Origin: DASYXZ01 sp035946625
Lineage (GTDB): Bacteria; Acidobacteriota; Terriglobia; UBA7540
Direction of reading: 5' to 3'
Assembly: GCA_035946625.1 (NCBI GenBank)
Contig: DASYZE010000074.1
Span: 1 to 64,000, forward strand
DNA: 64,000 nucleotides
The stretch's first letter is position 1. Every line of letters starts with the position of its first letter. Shown here in pieces: positions 51,721 through 60,149 of this stretch. The position numbers and the translations under genes were made by a program. Below the pieces are notes generated by a model. The model saw only the letters and a program-made list of their open reading frames with translations, was not told the origin of the DNA and made no database searches.

Positions 51721-51960
51721 ATGACAACGGTCACCATCCCGAAGCTGACGTTAACTATGGAAGGCGGCACTTTGCTGAAGTGGATGAAGGGTGAGGGCCA
51801 GCATGTGGAAAAGGGCGAGCCACTCTTCGAGTTGGAGACGGATAAAGCTTTGACGGAGGTTTCGGCCCCGGTCTCAGGAGTTCTCTCCAAGATCGTCGTG
51901 AGGGAAGGGAGTGTCGATTGTGGATCAGTGGTCGGCATGATTGCCGAGGATGCCGCTAAA
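51721..51960 (+). CDS. Free-standing lipoyl (biotinyl-lipoyl) carrier domain (about 80 aa)
   Basis: With the ATG at 51721 the whole product is a single lipoyl domain: MTTVTIPKLTLTMEGGTLLKWMKGEGQHVEKGEP, then LFELETDKALTEVSAPVSGVLSKIVVREGS. K42 in ETDKA is the lipoylated lysine. A longer GTG frame at 51679 adds an extra 14 residues that do not resemble the domain. There is no peripheral-subunit-binding or catalytic acyltransferase domain, so this is either an E2 fragment, a swinging-arm carrier that docks with an E2 elsewhere, or a carrier like the H protein. The E1-beta/E1-alpha/lipoyl trio is followed directly by an enolase-type dehydratase gene. Confidence 0.8.
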
Positions 51961-52039
51961 TAGCCAAACGTTTACACGTCTCCTCAGCAGGAGCCGAGCG
52001 TCCTGAGAGCACGACACCGAGGTGGTAACAGATAATCCC

Positions 52040-53203
52040 ATGAAAATCATCGATGTTTGCGCCATACCACTGATGAGACGTCTCAATGAAAGGTATATGG
52101 GGGGGACCTACGAAATCACTTGCCGCAATACACTGGTGACCGAGGTCTGGACCGACGATGGTATTGTCGGACGGTCCTTCGGAGGCGATGAGGAAAAACT
52201 CCAGGCCGAGATCGTGCAGGTGATTGAGGATTGTTACAAGCCGCTCCTCCTCGGAGAAGATCTCCATGACGTGGAAAGACTTTGGCAGAAAATGTTTGAC
52301 GCTGATCCGAAGCTGCCGAATCGTGGTATTCACACCCTCGATCTGGCCAATCGAGCAGTCGTGATGCAGGCGATAGCGGCGGTTGACATCGCCCTCTGGG
52401 ACGCTATCGGTAAGGCTTTAAATACGCCGGTTTACAAGCTGCTGGGTGGCTTTCGAGACAAAGTGCCAGTGATCGCTATTGGCGGGTACTACGCGCCCGG
52501 AAAGGGAGACTCCGAACTTGGGGAGGAGTTGTGTTCTTATCGGGAAATCGGACTGGCGGGGATTAAACTTAAGGTCGGGCGAGAGGGCGTGGAGGAGGAC
52601 GCGAGGCGCGTGCGAGTGGCTCGCGAGGCCGTCGGAAACGAATTCGTGATCGCCTGCGACGCCAATATGGCCTGGACATCGGACCAAGCCATTCGTTTTG
52701 CGAGGCTTGTGGCAGACCTGAATATCCGGTGGCTGGAAGAGCCCGTACAGTGGTATGACCAGCTTCGCGAGCTCCGGCGGGTGCGCGAGACAACCGGGAT
52801 TCCGGTGGTGGCCGGCCAGGGAGAAATTTCGCGCTTCGGCTGCCGCGATCTGATTTTGAACGAAGCAGTGGACATTCTCAACGTGGATGTGACCATCGCT
52901 GGGGGCATTACTGAATGGCGACGCATCGCAGCTCTCGCCAGTAGTTTTGGCATCGCGATGGCGCACCATGAAGAGCCGCAGGTTTCCATTCATTTGCTGG
53001 CGGGTATTCCCCACGGGCTTTATGTTGAGATTTTTCCGGACCCAGCACGTGACCCCATGTGGTTCGAGTTACCGGCTCAACAGCCGAAAATCAAAAGCGG
53101 CTATATGTATGTCCCACAAAGCCCGGGTCTCGGCATCGAACTACGCCCCGAGATCATCTCCAAGTACTCGGATCAGCCGTTGGGAAAAGAAAGCAGACAG
53201 TAA
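52040..53203 (+). CDS. Enolase-superfamily (mandelate racemase/dehydratase) enzyme, candidate sugar-acid dehydratase
   Basis: A 387-residue protein from the ATG at 52040. It has an N-terminal capping domain (MKIIDVCAIPL...), a TIM barrel with the KxK pair LKLKVG at about 176-178, metal ligands ACDANMAW (about D207), RWLEEPVQW (about E233), GQGE (about E261), and a catalytic His-dyad region AMAHHEEPQ (about 308). All key residues of the MR subgroup are present, so it should be active: proton abstraction from a carboxylate alpha carbon, giving a racemase, cycloisomerase or acid-sugar dehydratase. Neighbouring rhamnose-related genes favour an L-rhamnonate or related deoxyhexonate dehydratase, but this is inference. 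Confidence 0.85.
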   Translation: MKIIDVCAIPLMRRLNERYMGGTYEITCRNTLVTEVWTDDGIVGRSFGGDEEKLQAEIVQVIEDCYKPLLLGEDLHDVERLWQKMFDADPKLPNRGIHTLDLANRAVVMQAIAAVDIALWDAIGKALNTPVYKLLGGFRDKVPVIAIGGYYAPGKGDSELGEELCSYREIGLAGIKLKVGREGVEEDARRVRVAREAVGNEFVIACDANMAWTSDQAIRFARLVADLNIRWLEEPVQWYDQLRELRRVRETTGIPVVAGQGEISRFGCRDLILNEAVDILNVDVTIAGGITEWRRIAALASSFGIAMAHHEEPQVSIHLLAGIPHGLYVEIFPDPARDPMWFELPAQQPKIKSGYMYVPQSPGLGIELRPEIISKYSDQPLGKESRQ

Positions 53204-53227
53204 ATCATTTTCTCCGGGGTGGAAGCC

Positions 53228-53974
53228 ATGGTTGAGCTCAACTACAATACCAAGCTCAAGCGAAATATTCGGACTGAGAACCTACAGGAGCTTTCAGTTT
53301 CGACAATCACGAAAATCAACGAAGCGATCGATGCGGGTCGAAAAGAAGAGGCCAAAGCTCTGGTCGATTATTTCCGCCAGGAGATGCAGATCGTTCATGA
53401 CATCTACGTCGAGTACGTTCAGGGGTTGTTGGCGCATATTGCCGAGACGTACGGGGAGAGCGCCGTCGAGGCAGCTTTTCGCGGTTCTCTCGGTAAGTGG
53501 TTTAAAGAGCGTTACGATGCGTATAACCGCCTCGACCTGGAGGAGAAGCTGCAGCTCACCGCAGAGGGCATGAGGTGCCACCTCGACGGGCCAGAACGCA
53601 AGGGGGACTTCACGGTCACGGAAGAGTCTGATCGATTTGTCTTCAAGTGGGATCCGTGCGGCAGTGGCGGCGTCTTACGGCGAAAGGCTGAAGCCGAAGG
53701 CAAGGAACTCGCCGTTGCGAGGCAGTCGCACGACTGGACTTGGGGCAAGGAAGGGGTCTGCCTCTACTGCGCGCACTGTTCATTGGTAAATGAGATTCTC
53801 CCCATTGAGCAATTCGGGTATCCGAACCGCATCACCGAGTATCCGAAACAGCCTGGCGACCCCTGCGTCTGGTACATTTACAAGAATCCCGACGATATTC
53901 CTGCGGAGTTTTATGCCCGCATCGGCAAAGTCAAGCCTCCGTCTTCTCCACGCGGCGCACAGTCCGGCAAATAA
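53228..53974 (+). CDS. Cysteine-rich protein of unknown function (248 aa) between dehydratase and MBL-fold genes
   Basis: The ATG at 53228 follows GGGGTGG; a GTG at 53219 is an alternative. The N-terminus is helical and charged (LKRNIRTENLQELSVSTITKINEAIDAGRKEEA...), followed by a helical section GESAVEAAFRGSLGKWFKERYDAYN and then a cysteine-rich half: KWDPCGSGGVLRR (about residues 145-156), GVCLYCAHCSLVNEILPIEQFGY (about 183-205) and GDPCVWYIYK (about 217-226). I do not recognise it with certainty; the C-x-x-C-x-x-C block and the tryptophan/tyrosine-rich end loosely recall L-2-amino-thiazoline-4-carboxylate hydrolase-like proteins. The three cysteine clusters look able to hold zinc or Fe-S. 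It is spaced 15 bases from the dehydratase and 31 bases from the next gene: the same operon. Confidence 0.7.
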   Translation: MVELNYNTKLKRNIRTENLQELSVSTITKINEAIDAGRKEEAKALVDYFRQEMQIVHDIYVEYVQGLLAHIAETYGESAVEAAFRGSLGKWFKERYDAYNRLDLEEKLQLTAEGMRCHLDGPERKGDFTVTEESDRFVFKWDPCGSGGVLRRKAEAEGKELAVARQSHDWTWGKEGVCLYCAHCSLVNEILPIEQFGYPNRITEYPKQPGDPCVWYIYKNPDDIPAEFYARIGKVKPPSSPRGAQSGK

Positions 53975-54005
53975 TCGACTGATACCAGCGAGCGAGGTGA
54001 GAACA

Positions 54006-54785
54006 GTGGGAGAAACAACGTACTCGATTCGAGTTCTAAAAGTGGGAGGTGAGGTTTGCCCAAGCTCCTCTGTTTTCTGGAACGATCGGTTCGGTAAGTG
54101 GACGGAGCTCAATTACTATGCCGCCGTCATCCAAGGAGGGGGCCACACAATCCTGCTGAATTCAGGCTTGCCGGCAGACTTCTCCTTCTATGCCCAATTC
54201 ACTCAGGACTGGTGCGCGCAGGCGAGCGTGTCCCGAAGCGAAGAAGACAAGATTGAAAACAGGCTGGGGCAGATTGGAATTGCGCCGGACCATGTGGACA
54301 CTATGATCTTTACTCCCCTGACGGTCTATACAGCCGGCTGCCTCGGCAGCTTCTCCAAGGCTCGATACTGGCTCTCCCGGCGCGTCTGGCTTGATTACTG
54401 GGCTCCAGATCCCTTTGACCTTCAACTCCCACGCGATCTCATTTTTCCGCCGGAGAGCCTCACCTGCCTGGTGGGCGAGGGCCGACCACGTATTGGATGG
54501 CTCGATGAAGAGGGTGAGATTCTCCCGGGCCTCGAGTATTTCTGGACGGGCGGGCATCACCGAAGCAGCCTGGCCTATTTGATTCGGACTTCGATTGGCA
54601 TCGTTGGGTTTGCCGACTGCTGCTTTACTTATGAGAATCTGGAAAAGAAGATCCCGATCGGCCTTGCCGAGAGCTATCGCGAGTGTTTGATTGCCTATGA
54701 CCGACTCCAACGATCTGCCGATGTTGTGATTCCTTTGTATGATCCGGAGGTTTTCCATCGCCATCCCGAAGGGCGGGTGGCATGA
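54006..54785 (+). CDS. Metallo-beta-lactamase-fold protein lacking the HxHxDH metal motif (259 aa)
   Basis: The GTG at 54006 has GAGGTGA upstream. The fold is that of a metallo-beta-lactamase: strand TILLNSGLP, then IENRLGQIGIAPDHVDTMIFTPLTVYTAGCLGSF in the position where THxHxDH normally sits, and later EYFWTGGHHRSSLAYLIRTS at the tpGHtpG position and GIVGFADCCF at the second metal Asp position. The canonical histidines are gone (TPLTVYTAG); only the GHH of the third block remains. So the protein is probably not a classical metallohydrolase: a pseudoenzyme, a substrate-binding subunit, or one with different chemistry. It shares an ATGA junction with the isomerase-like gene downstream (54782), so the two are coupled. 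Confidence 0.75.
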   Translation: MGETTYSIRVLKVGGEVCPSSSVFWNDRFGKWTELNYYAAVIQGGGHTILLNSGLPADFSFYAQFTQDWCAQASVSRSEEDKIENRLGQIGIAPDHVDTMIFTPLTVYTAGCLGSFSKARYWLSRRVWLDYWAPDPFDLQLPRDLIFPPESLTCLVGEGRPRIGWLDEEGEILPGLEYFWTGGHHRSSLAYLIRTSIGIVGFADCCFTYENLEKKIPIGLAESYRECLIAYDRLQRSADVVIPLYDPEVFHRHPEGRVA

Positions 54786-56227
54786 ACGTTACGTCCGACG
54801 CCGCCCCCCAGAGCACAGGTTTGAGGTGGCATAGCTACGCGAGCCCGTTGCGCCTCGCCGTGGTCGGAGTCTACGTCGATTTCTATGAGTCGATTGCTGA
54901 CGTTAAGCAAGAGAAGCGGCGGTGTTTTACGGGAGCAGTGACCTTTCTGGAGACTCAAGGCCGGGTTGTCCTCAACGAGACTGTTGCGACCGCCGGGCAG
55001 GCTGAGGAGGTAAACCAAAGACTACAAGATTTGAGGCCGGACATAGTTGTGGTAATCCCTTTGGTAGCTGTTTTCGGCGCGCTATCGTTCGCGTGCGTAC
55101 AACGTCTTGAATGTCCTATCTTGATCTGGAGCCTCCAGCTCGACTCCCGCGTCACATCTGACTACGACCTTCCGACTTTGATTCGCAATAGCGGGACACT
55201 GGGGGCCACCGCCCTTGCCAATACTCTAGTCCGCAACGGGCAAAAATTCAGGGTAATCTGTAGCGCCGGCGAGGCGGCCAGCGGTTCTCCCGCGCTGGCG
55301 CGTCTCTTTGCTGCCGCGCGTGCCGCCGCAGCCTTGAGAACCGCGCGGATCGCGGTCATCGGCAAGCCCTTTGCCGAAATGTCGGATGTCATCTTAAATC
55401 CGGTCGCGTTTCAAGATACTTTGGGCGCGAGCTTTGTCACAGTTTCGGCGGACGAATTAGCGCAACGATGCGCGGGCGTCCAGGACCATGAGGTGATCGA
55501 AGCTCGCCGGCAACTGCAACATCATTTTGCCACCGAAGACTTGGCGCCGTCGGAGATGGACCGATCGCTGCGCCTGCTGGTGGCGCTGGATAGCCTGGCG
55601 GTTGAGCATCAGCTAAGCGCCGGAGCATTGAACTGTCACGGAGCCAATTGCATCGAGAATCCCGCAATCGGGGTGACAGCCTGCTACGCGGTTTCACTCC
55701 TAACCAGTGCCGGCTGTCCGTTTAGCTGCACGGGCGACCTGTGCACGGCAGTTGCCATGCATTTGCTTAAGACCCTTTCCGGGACCAGCCAGTACGTCGA
55801 GCTCGACATGTTGGACGAGCCTGGCGACTTCGTGTTGCTGGCGAACGGTGGCGAGGCTGACCTCACCTTGGCCAAGGGAAAGCCGAAGGTGGTCGGCAAT
55901 CAGAACTTCAAAGGCTTGCACGGAAGGGGCGCATCATTTGATTTTGTGCCACAGGATGGCGTAGCCACCCTGCTGAGTTACACTCCCAGCCACAGTAGCT
56001 TCAGGGGACGACTCATTGTGGCTGCGGGATCGGTTGAAGCTATCCAGCTCGACCGACTGAAGCTGTATCATCACCGCTTCCGTTTTTCCGGCTGCTCCGC
56101 TCTTCGCGGTTTTGAGCGCTGGTGCGAGGCAGGAGCTGTACACCACGCCGCGTTGAGCCTCGGCGATTGGACGGTAGAAATTCTTTGGGTGGCTTCCCTG
56201 CTTGGGTTGGAAGTGGAAAGGGTTTAA
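54782..56227 (+). CDS. L-fucose/L-arabinose isomerase-like protein (481 aa)
   Basis: It starts in the ATGA overlap with the MBL-fold gene. The layout is of the FucI/AraA-type isomerase superfamily: an N-terminal Rossmann-like domain (RLAVVGVYVDFYESI), LRPDIVVVIPLVAVFGA, CPILIWSLQ, the middle domain AVIGKPFAEMSDV, and a C-terminal metal region LNCHGANCIENPAIGVTACYAVSLLTSAGCPFSCTGDLCTAVAMHLL, in which the E of CIENP and D of TGD are the expected metal ligands. The substrate cannot be read from sequence; in a rhamnose locus a deoxyhexose isomerase is natural, but known L-rhamnose isomerases (RhaA) belong to another family, so this may act on a downstream keto-sugar or be a non-catalytic relative. 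Confidence 0.75.
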   Translation: MNVTSDAAPQSTGLRWHSYASPLRLAVVGVYVDFYESIADVKQEKRRCFTGAVTFLETQGRVVLNETVATAGQAEEVNQRLQDLRPDIVVVIPLVAVFGALSFACVQRLECPILIWSLQLDSRVTSDYDLPTLIRNSGTLGATALANTLVRNGQKFRVICSAGEAASGSPALARLFAAARAAAALRTARIAVIGKPFAEMSDVILNPVAFQDTLGASFVTVSADELAQRCAGVQDHEVIEARRQLQHHFATEDLAPSEMDRSLRLLVALDSLAVEHQLSAGALNCHGANCIENPAIGVTACYAVSLLTSAGCPFSCTGDLCTAVAMHLLKTLSGTSQYVELDMLDEPGDFVLLANGGEADLTLAKGKPKVVGNQNFKGLHGRGASFDFVPQDGVATLLSYTPSHSSFRGRLIVAAGSVEAIQLDRLKLYHHRFRFSGCSALRGFERWCEAGAVHHAALSLGDWTVEILWVASLLGLEVERV

Positions 56228-56327
56228 GCCAGGTTTGGGACATCGCGAATTGAAACTGTAAATGGCAGGTGGTTTTGTAGTTCTGTTCGTTTCCGTCATG
56301 AACCGCTCATAGCTTGAAAGGGGAGAT

Positions 56328-57113
56328 ATGACAACGAATCGTTTTCAGGGAAAGGTTGCGCTCGTCACCGGTGGATCACGCGGAATTGGCCGGGCTATTT
56401 GCAAGAAGCTGGCCGAAGGCGGCGCCCATGTCGCCGTCAACTACTCCAGCGCCGCTGATGCGAAGTTTCCAGGCGCGCCGGAAGAAGCCCTGGAACTCGC
56501 TCGCTCTTATGGGGTCAACGGGATGCTGGTTGAAGCCGACGTGTCTGATTCCGCCGCGGTGCGCCGCATGGTGGATAGCACTATTGAGCGGCTCGGGCCC
56601 ATCGATATCCTGGTGAATAACGCCGGAATCTGCCCGATGGTGGAGTTCTTCGATCTAACCGAAGAGATATGGGACCGTGTGCATGCGGTTAACTTGAAAA
56701 GCGTCTTCCTATGCACCCAGGCCGTGGCGAAGACGATGGTCGATCGAAAGGCGGGAGGGCGCATTATTTGCATTAGTTCGATTGCCAGCATTATCGGGAC
56801 ACCCACGCAAATTCACTATTGCCCCACGAAATCAGGCATCAATATGTTTGTAAAGTCCCTGGCCGCGGTCCTCACGCCGTTGGGTATTACCGTCAATGCC
56901 GTCCTTCCCGGCGACATCGCAACCGACATTTCGCGCGAATGGGACGAAGCCAACCCTGAGGAGATCCAACGTTATATCAATCGCTGCCCCGCGCGGCGTC
57001 GCGGCCAGCCCGAAGACATCGCTGCCGTTGTCGCGTTCCTCGCCAGCGATGAGGCGTCTTTCGTGTCTGGGAGCCTCTATCTTGCGGATGGTGGCATCAG
57101 TGCCGTGATGTAG
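56328..57113 (+). CDS. Short-chain dehydrogenase/reductase (copy 1)
   Basis: A 261-residue SDR, with GAAAGGGGAG before the ATG. Cofactor motif VALVTGGSRGIGRAICKKLAEGG (TGxxxGxG), NNAG (DILVNNAGIC), the catalytic Ser in ICISSIASI and YxxxK in HYCPTKSG, and the C-terminal GSLYLADGG. Every active-site residue is present. It could be a sugar (for example L-rhamnose or rhamnonate-derived) dehydrogenase, as SDRs perform both the first and the fourth steps of the known non-phosphorylative rhamnose pathways. The tail of the operon (49614 to 57113) is continuous with short gaps. Confidence 0.88.
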   Translation: MTTNRFQGKVALVTGGSRGIGRAICKKLAEGGAHVAVNYSSAADAKFPGAPEEALELARSYGVNGMLVEADVSDSAAVRRMVDSTIERLGPIDILVNNAGICPMVEFFDLTEEIWDRVHAVNLKSVFLCTQAVAKTMVDRKAGGRIICISSIASIIGTPTQIHYCPTKSGINMFVKSLAAVLTPLGITVNAVLPGDIATDISREWDEANPEEIQRYINRCPARRRGQPEDIAAVVAFLASDEASFVSGSLYLADGGISAVM

Positions 57114-57181
57114 ACTCAACCGTGTGCCGGTCATCGGATCCTGGCAATAAGGAACATACACTCTGGTCACTGTGGGCCTGT

Positions 57182-60148
57182 ATGAGTCTTCGCCTTACAT
57201 TCTGTCGGTGCTCTCCTCTGATATTCGCGCTGGTGTTCAGCACGCCCATGCTGGCGGCCGACGGCGGGAATTGCTCAGGTTCGAGGTTTGCTGATCCCGT
57301 CTCGTTCAAAAATCCTCCTTCTGCCTGCAAGATGATCGCATGGTGGATCTGGTACGGACCCGCCGAAACCAAGCCCGAGGTGCTCAGGGAATTAAACGCG
57401 ATGCACGCAGCAGGATTGGGTGGGGTGCTCATCTACCCGGAGTATCCCCAACATGTTGACGATCCCGCCCTGGGAATCAAGAACGTCCGGTTTCTCTCGC
57501 CAGCCTATCTGGACGTCTACCGCTTTGCGGTGCAGACGGCTCATCATCTGGGCATGAGCGCCGATGTGATTGGCGGGTCGGGCTGGCCTTACGGGGGGCC
57601 GTCCGTGAGCGTCGACCAGTCGTCAAACGGGATTCTCATGCGAGCAGTCGCGGTTCCGAACGGAAGGTTGCCAGATAACGGCCTGCTGAAGCCCGGAGAG
57701 AAGCTTATCGGGGCCTTCGTCGGTGAGCCTGAGAGGGCGATGCCTTCATTCCGTAATGTGACTTCCGACTTGAGAGTTGGAAAGCGAATCGACTCGCTTT
57801 CTGAGCCGGGAAGCCAAATGCTTGTCATGGTCTCGGCTACAACTGGCATGAAAGTGAAGCGCCCCGCTTGGGGCGGTGAAGGCTATGTGCTTGACCATCT
57901 GTCTGCTTCCGCTTTCCACCAATATTCCACGGCGGTGCTCGACAAGCTGGTGTCCGACATTCCGCAAGGGGACTTGCGCAGCCTCTTCGCGGATAGCCTT
58001 GAGGTCTATGGCTCTGACTGGACAGCAGACTTTCTTCAGCAGTTCCAGCGGCGCCGTGGCTACGCGCTTGAGCCCCTTCTGCCGTACCTTTTTGTGAACA
58101 ACGCCTCCCACACTGAGGACGTTCGCTTCGACTTCTGGGAGACCGCGGCAGACTTGTTCACCGATGAGTACATTCAACCACTTCACGAGTGGGCTCACCG
58201 GCAAGGCCTCGCGCTGGAGGTTCAGGCCTACGGAGTTCCAGCCGTCCCCCAGCGCGCTTACGCGGACGTCGATCTTCCCGGCGGCGAGCAATACGACTGG
58301 AAGGAATTTACCGAAGGCCGTTGGGCAAGCTCGGCCGCGCATTTTTACGGCAAAAAGCGTGTCCTGGCTGAGTACGCGACTTGGGCCGGCATTCCCAATC
58401 GCTTTACCGACACCCTCGACGACCTCAAGTTGATCGCGGACTTACAGTTTTTGACCGGGATGACCGAACTAAGCGCTTCGACACTGCCTTACTCTCCGCC
58501 TTCTGTTGGTATTCCTGGCTGGCAGGACTACTCTGGCGCGGCTTTTGGGCTCAATCAGACTTGGTGGCCATTTTTCCCCGACCTCACGGCCTACGTGCAG
58601 AGAGCATCTTTCATACTGGAACAAGGCCAGCCCGTCAGCGATGTCCTCCTTTATTTGCCGGTTGAGGATGTTGAGGCCTCGGCTGCCCCCGGAAGCCTGC
58701 ACACCGTATTCCGTGTCCGCGACGATCTCGCCCAAGCGAAAGAAAATGAAATTCCCGAGTTCGGCCTCAAAAACGCTCTTTCATACCAAGCTCCTTTGCT
58801 CTCCACAATCTTAAAGTCCGGGTATACCTTTGACGGCATCTCAGGCGACATCTTGCAGCAGCGCGGAGTGGTAAACGGATCCCACATTTCGGTGGGCGAT
58901 GGCTCTTACAGTGTCGTCTTGCTACCTCGACTCAGGGGCATGCGCCTGGGCGCTCTGGAAAAGATCGCGGACTTCGTTCGCGCCGGAGGAACTGCCGTTG
59001 CCTTGGGACGGCTGCCCGAGCGCATCTATGGCGGGAGAGAGGCTACAGCAGAGAACAGTCGTCTGAGGTTTCTGATTGAGCAGATTTGGGGCCTTTCAAC
59101 CGAATCCAACCATCCTCACCCCTACGGCCGGGGTCATGGCATCTTCGCCAAAGATGAAGGCGAACTTGCCCGAGCGCTGGCGCAAGTGCGCCCGCCGGAC
59201 CTTTCACTTTCCAGCCCCGATGTCGAAATCGGGTTTATTCACCGGCGCCTCCGGATCTCTGCAGGCCAAAATGCCGACTACTACTTTATCGTGAACACCA
59301 GCGATCAAAGTAAATTACTGCACGCCTCATTCCGCATCTTCCATCGCCAGCCTCAGTTTTGGGATTTAGAAAGCGGCTCGGTGGCGTCGCCGGCCGCCTA
59401 TTCTTTCCAGGGTGGCCGGACCTCCCTCGATGTGCCTGTTGGACCGCGCCGGTCACTTGTCGTCTACTTCGGAGTTTCTCGCCGCGTGGCGCCGGTGACC
59501 TCAAGCAACCTCAAGTTGATGACTTGGAACCAATCTGTGGCGTCCGCCGACGTGGCGGCGGCAGGTAGTTACTTCGCGCAGACCGCCCAAGGGCGGAAGG
59601 AGCGGACTGTGCCGTCGCTGCCGCCCTCCCTGACGGTACCCGGTCCGTGGAATCTCGACTTCAACCCCCGACTCAAAGTGTCACGGAAGATTGCTGACCT
59701 TGAGTCTTGGACCCTTGACCCATCCACTCGGTACTTCTCAGGTACGGCTACTTATTCGGCGAAGCTCCAGGTACCGGAGGCATACTGCGGTCCTGGCAAG
59801 CTAGTCTGGCTTGACCTCGGCGAAGTGGACGACGCGGCCCGCGTCTGGGTGAATGGCAAGCTGGCCGGCGACGCCTGGCAAAAGCCTTTTCGTCTGGAAA
59901 TAGGTCGGTGGCTTCGGCCCGGCGCCAATCAACTGAAGATCGCAGTCGCCAATCTGTTGATCAATACGCTGCTCGGCCAGCCGCCCCCCGACTACACTGA
60001 GTTGAACGCGACATACGGGGAGCGTTTTCCCTACCCCGAGGACTGGAGGCTTAATCCAGAGCCTTGGCCGGCCGGCTTGTTGGGCCCGGTCCGATTAGTC
60101 CCTGGCCTGAGGGTCGAGTTTCCACTGCGGTCGGAAAAAGGAGAATAG
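57182..60148 (+). CDS. GH106-type alpha-L-rhamnosidase-like exported glycosidase (copy 2, 988 aa)
   Basis: The ATG at 57182 gives a signal peptide (MSLRLTFCRCSPLIFALVFSTPMLAA). It aligns with copy 1 throughout: KMIAWWIWYGPAETKPEVLREL, LGGVLIYPEYPQHVDDPAL, SGWPYGGPSVSVDQ, SLEVYGSDWTADFL, PAVPQRAYADVDLPGGEQYDW, WASSAAHFYGKKRVLAEYAT, YSPPSVGIPGWQDYSG, and the C-terminal beta domain ARVWVNGKLAGDAWQKPFRLE. The two are near-equal in length (989 and 988), which supports both start choices. Two copies probably have different linkage or oligosaccharide specificities. It begins the second plus-strand segment of the locus and is followed by another SDR gene with a one-base gap. Confidence 0.85.
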   Translation: MSLRLTFCRCSPLIFALVFSTPMLAADGGNCSGSRFADPVSFKNPPSACKMIAWWIWYGPAETKPEVLRELNAMHAAGLGGVLIYPEYPQHVDDPALGIKNVRFLSPAYLDVYRFAVQTAHHLGMSADVIGGSGWPYGGPSVSVDQSSNGILMRAVAVPNGRLPDNGLLKPGEKLIGAFVGEPERAMPSFRNVTSDLRVGKRIDSLSEPGSQMLVMVSATTGMKVKRPAWGGEGYVLDHLSASAFHQYSTAVLDKLVSDIPQGDLRSLFADSLEVYGSDWTADFLQQFQRRRGYALEPLLPYLFVNNASHTEDVRFDFWETAADLFTDEYIQPLHEWAHRQGLALEVQAYGVPAVPQRAYADVDLPGGEQYDWKEFTEGRWASSAAHFYGKKRVLAEYATWAGIPNRFTDTLDDLKLIADLQFLTGMTELSASTLPYSPPSVGIPGWQDYSGAAFGLNQTWWPFFPDLTAYVQRASFILEQGQPVSDVLLYLPVEDVEASAAPGSLHTVFRVRDDLAQAKENEIPEFGLKNALSYQAPLLSTILKSGYTFDGISGDILQQRGVVNGSHISVGDGSYSVVLLPRLRGMRLGALEKIADFVRAGGTAVALGRLPERIYGGREATAENSRLRFLIEQIWGLSTESNHPHPYGRGHGIFAKDEGELARALAQVRPPDLSLSSPDVEIGFIHRRLRISAGQNADYYFIVNTSDQSKLLHASFRIFHRQPQFWDLESGSVASPAAYSFQGGRTSLDVPVGPRRSLVVYFGVSRRVAPVTSSNLKLMTWNQSVASADVAAAGSYFAQTAQGRKERTVPSLPPSLTVPGPWNLDFNPRLKVSRKIADLESWTLDPSTRYFSGTATYSAKLQVPEAYCGPGKLVWLDLGEVDDAARVWVNGKLAGDAWQKPFRLEIGRWLRPGANQLKIAVANLLINTLLGQPPPDYTELNATYGERFPYPEDWRLNPEPWPAGLLGPVRLVPGLRVEFPLRSEKGE

Positions 60149-60149
60149 G

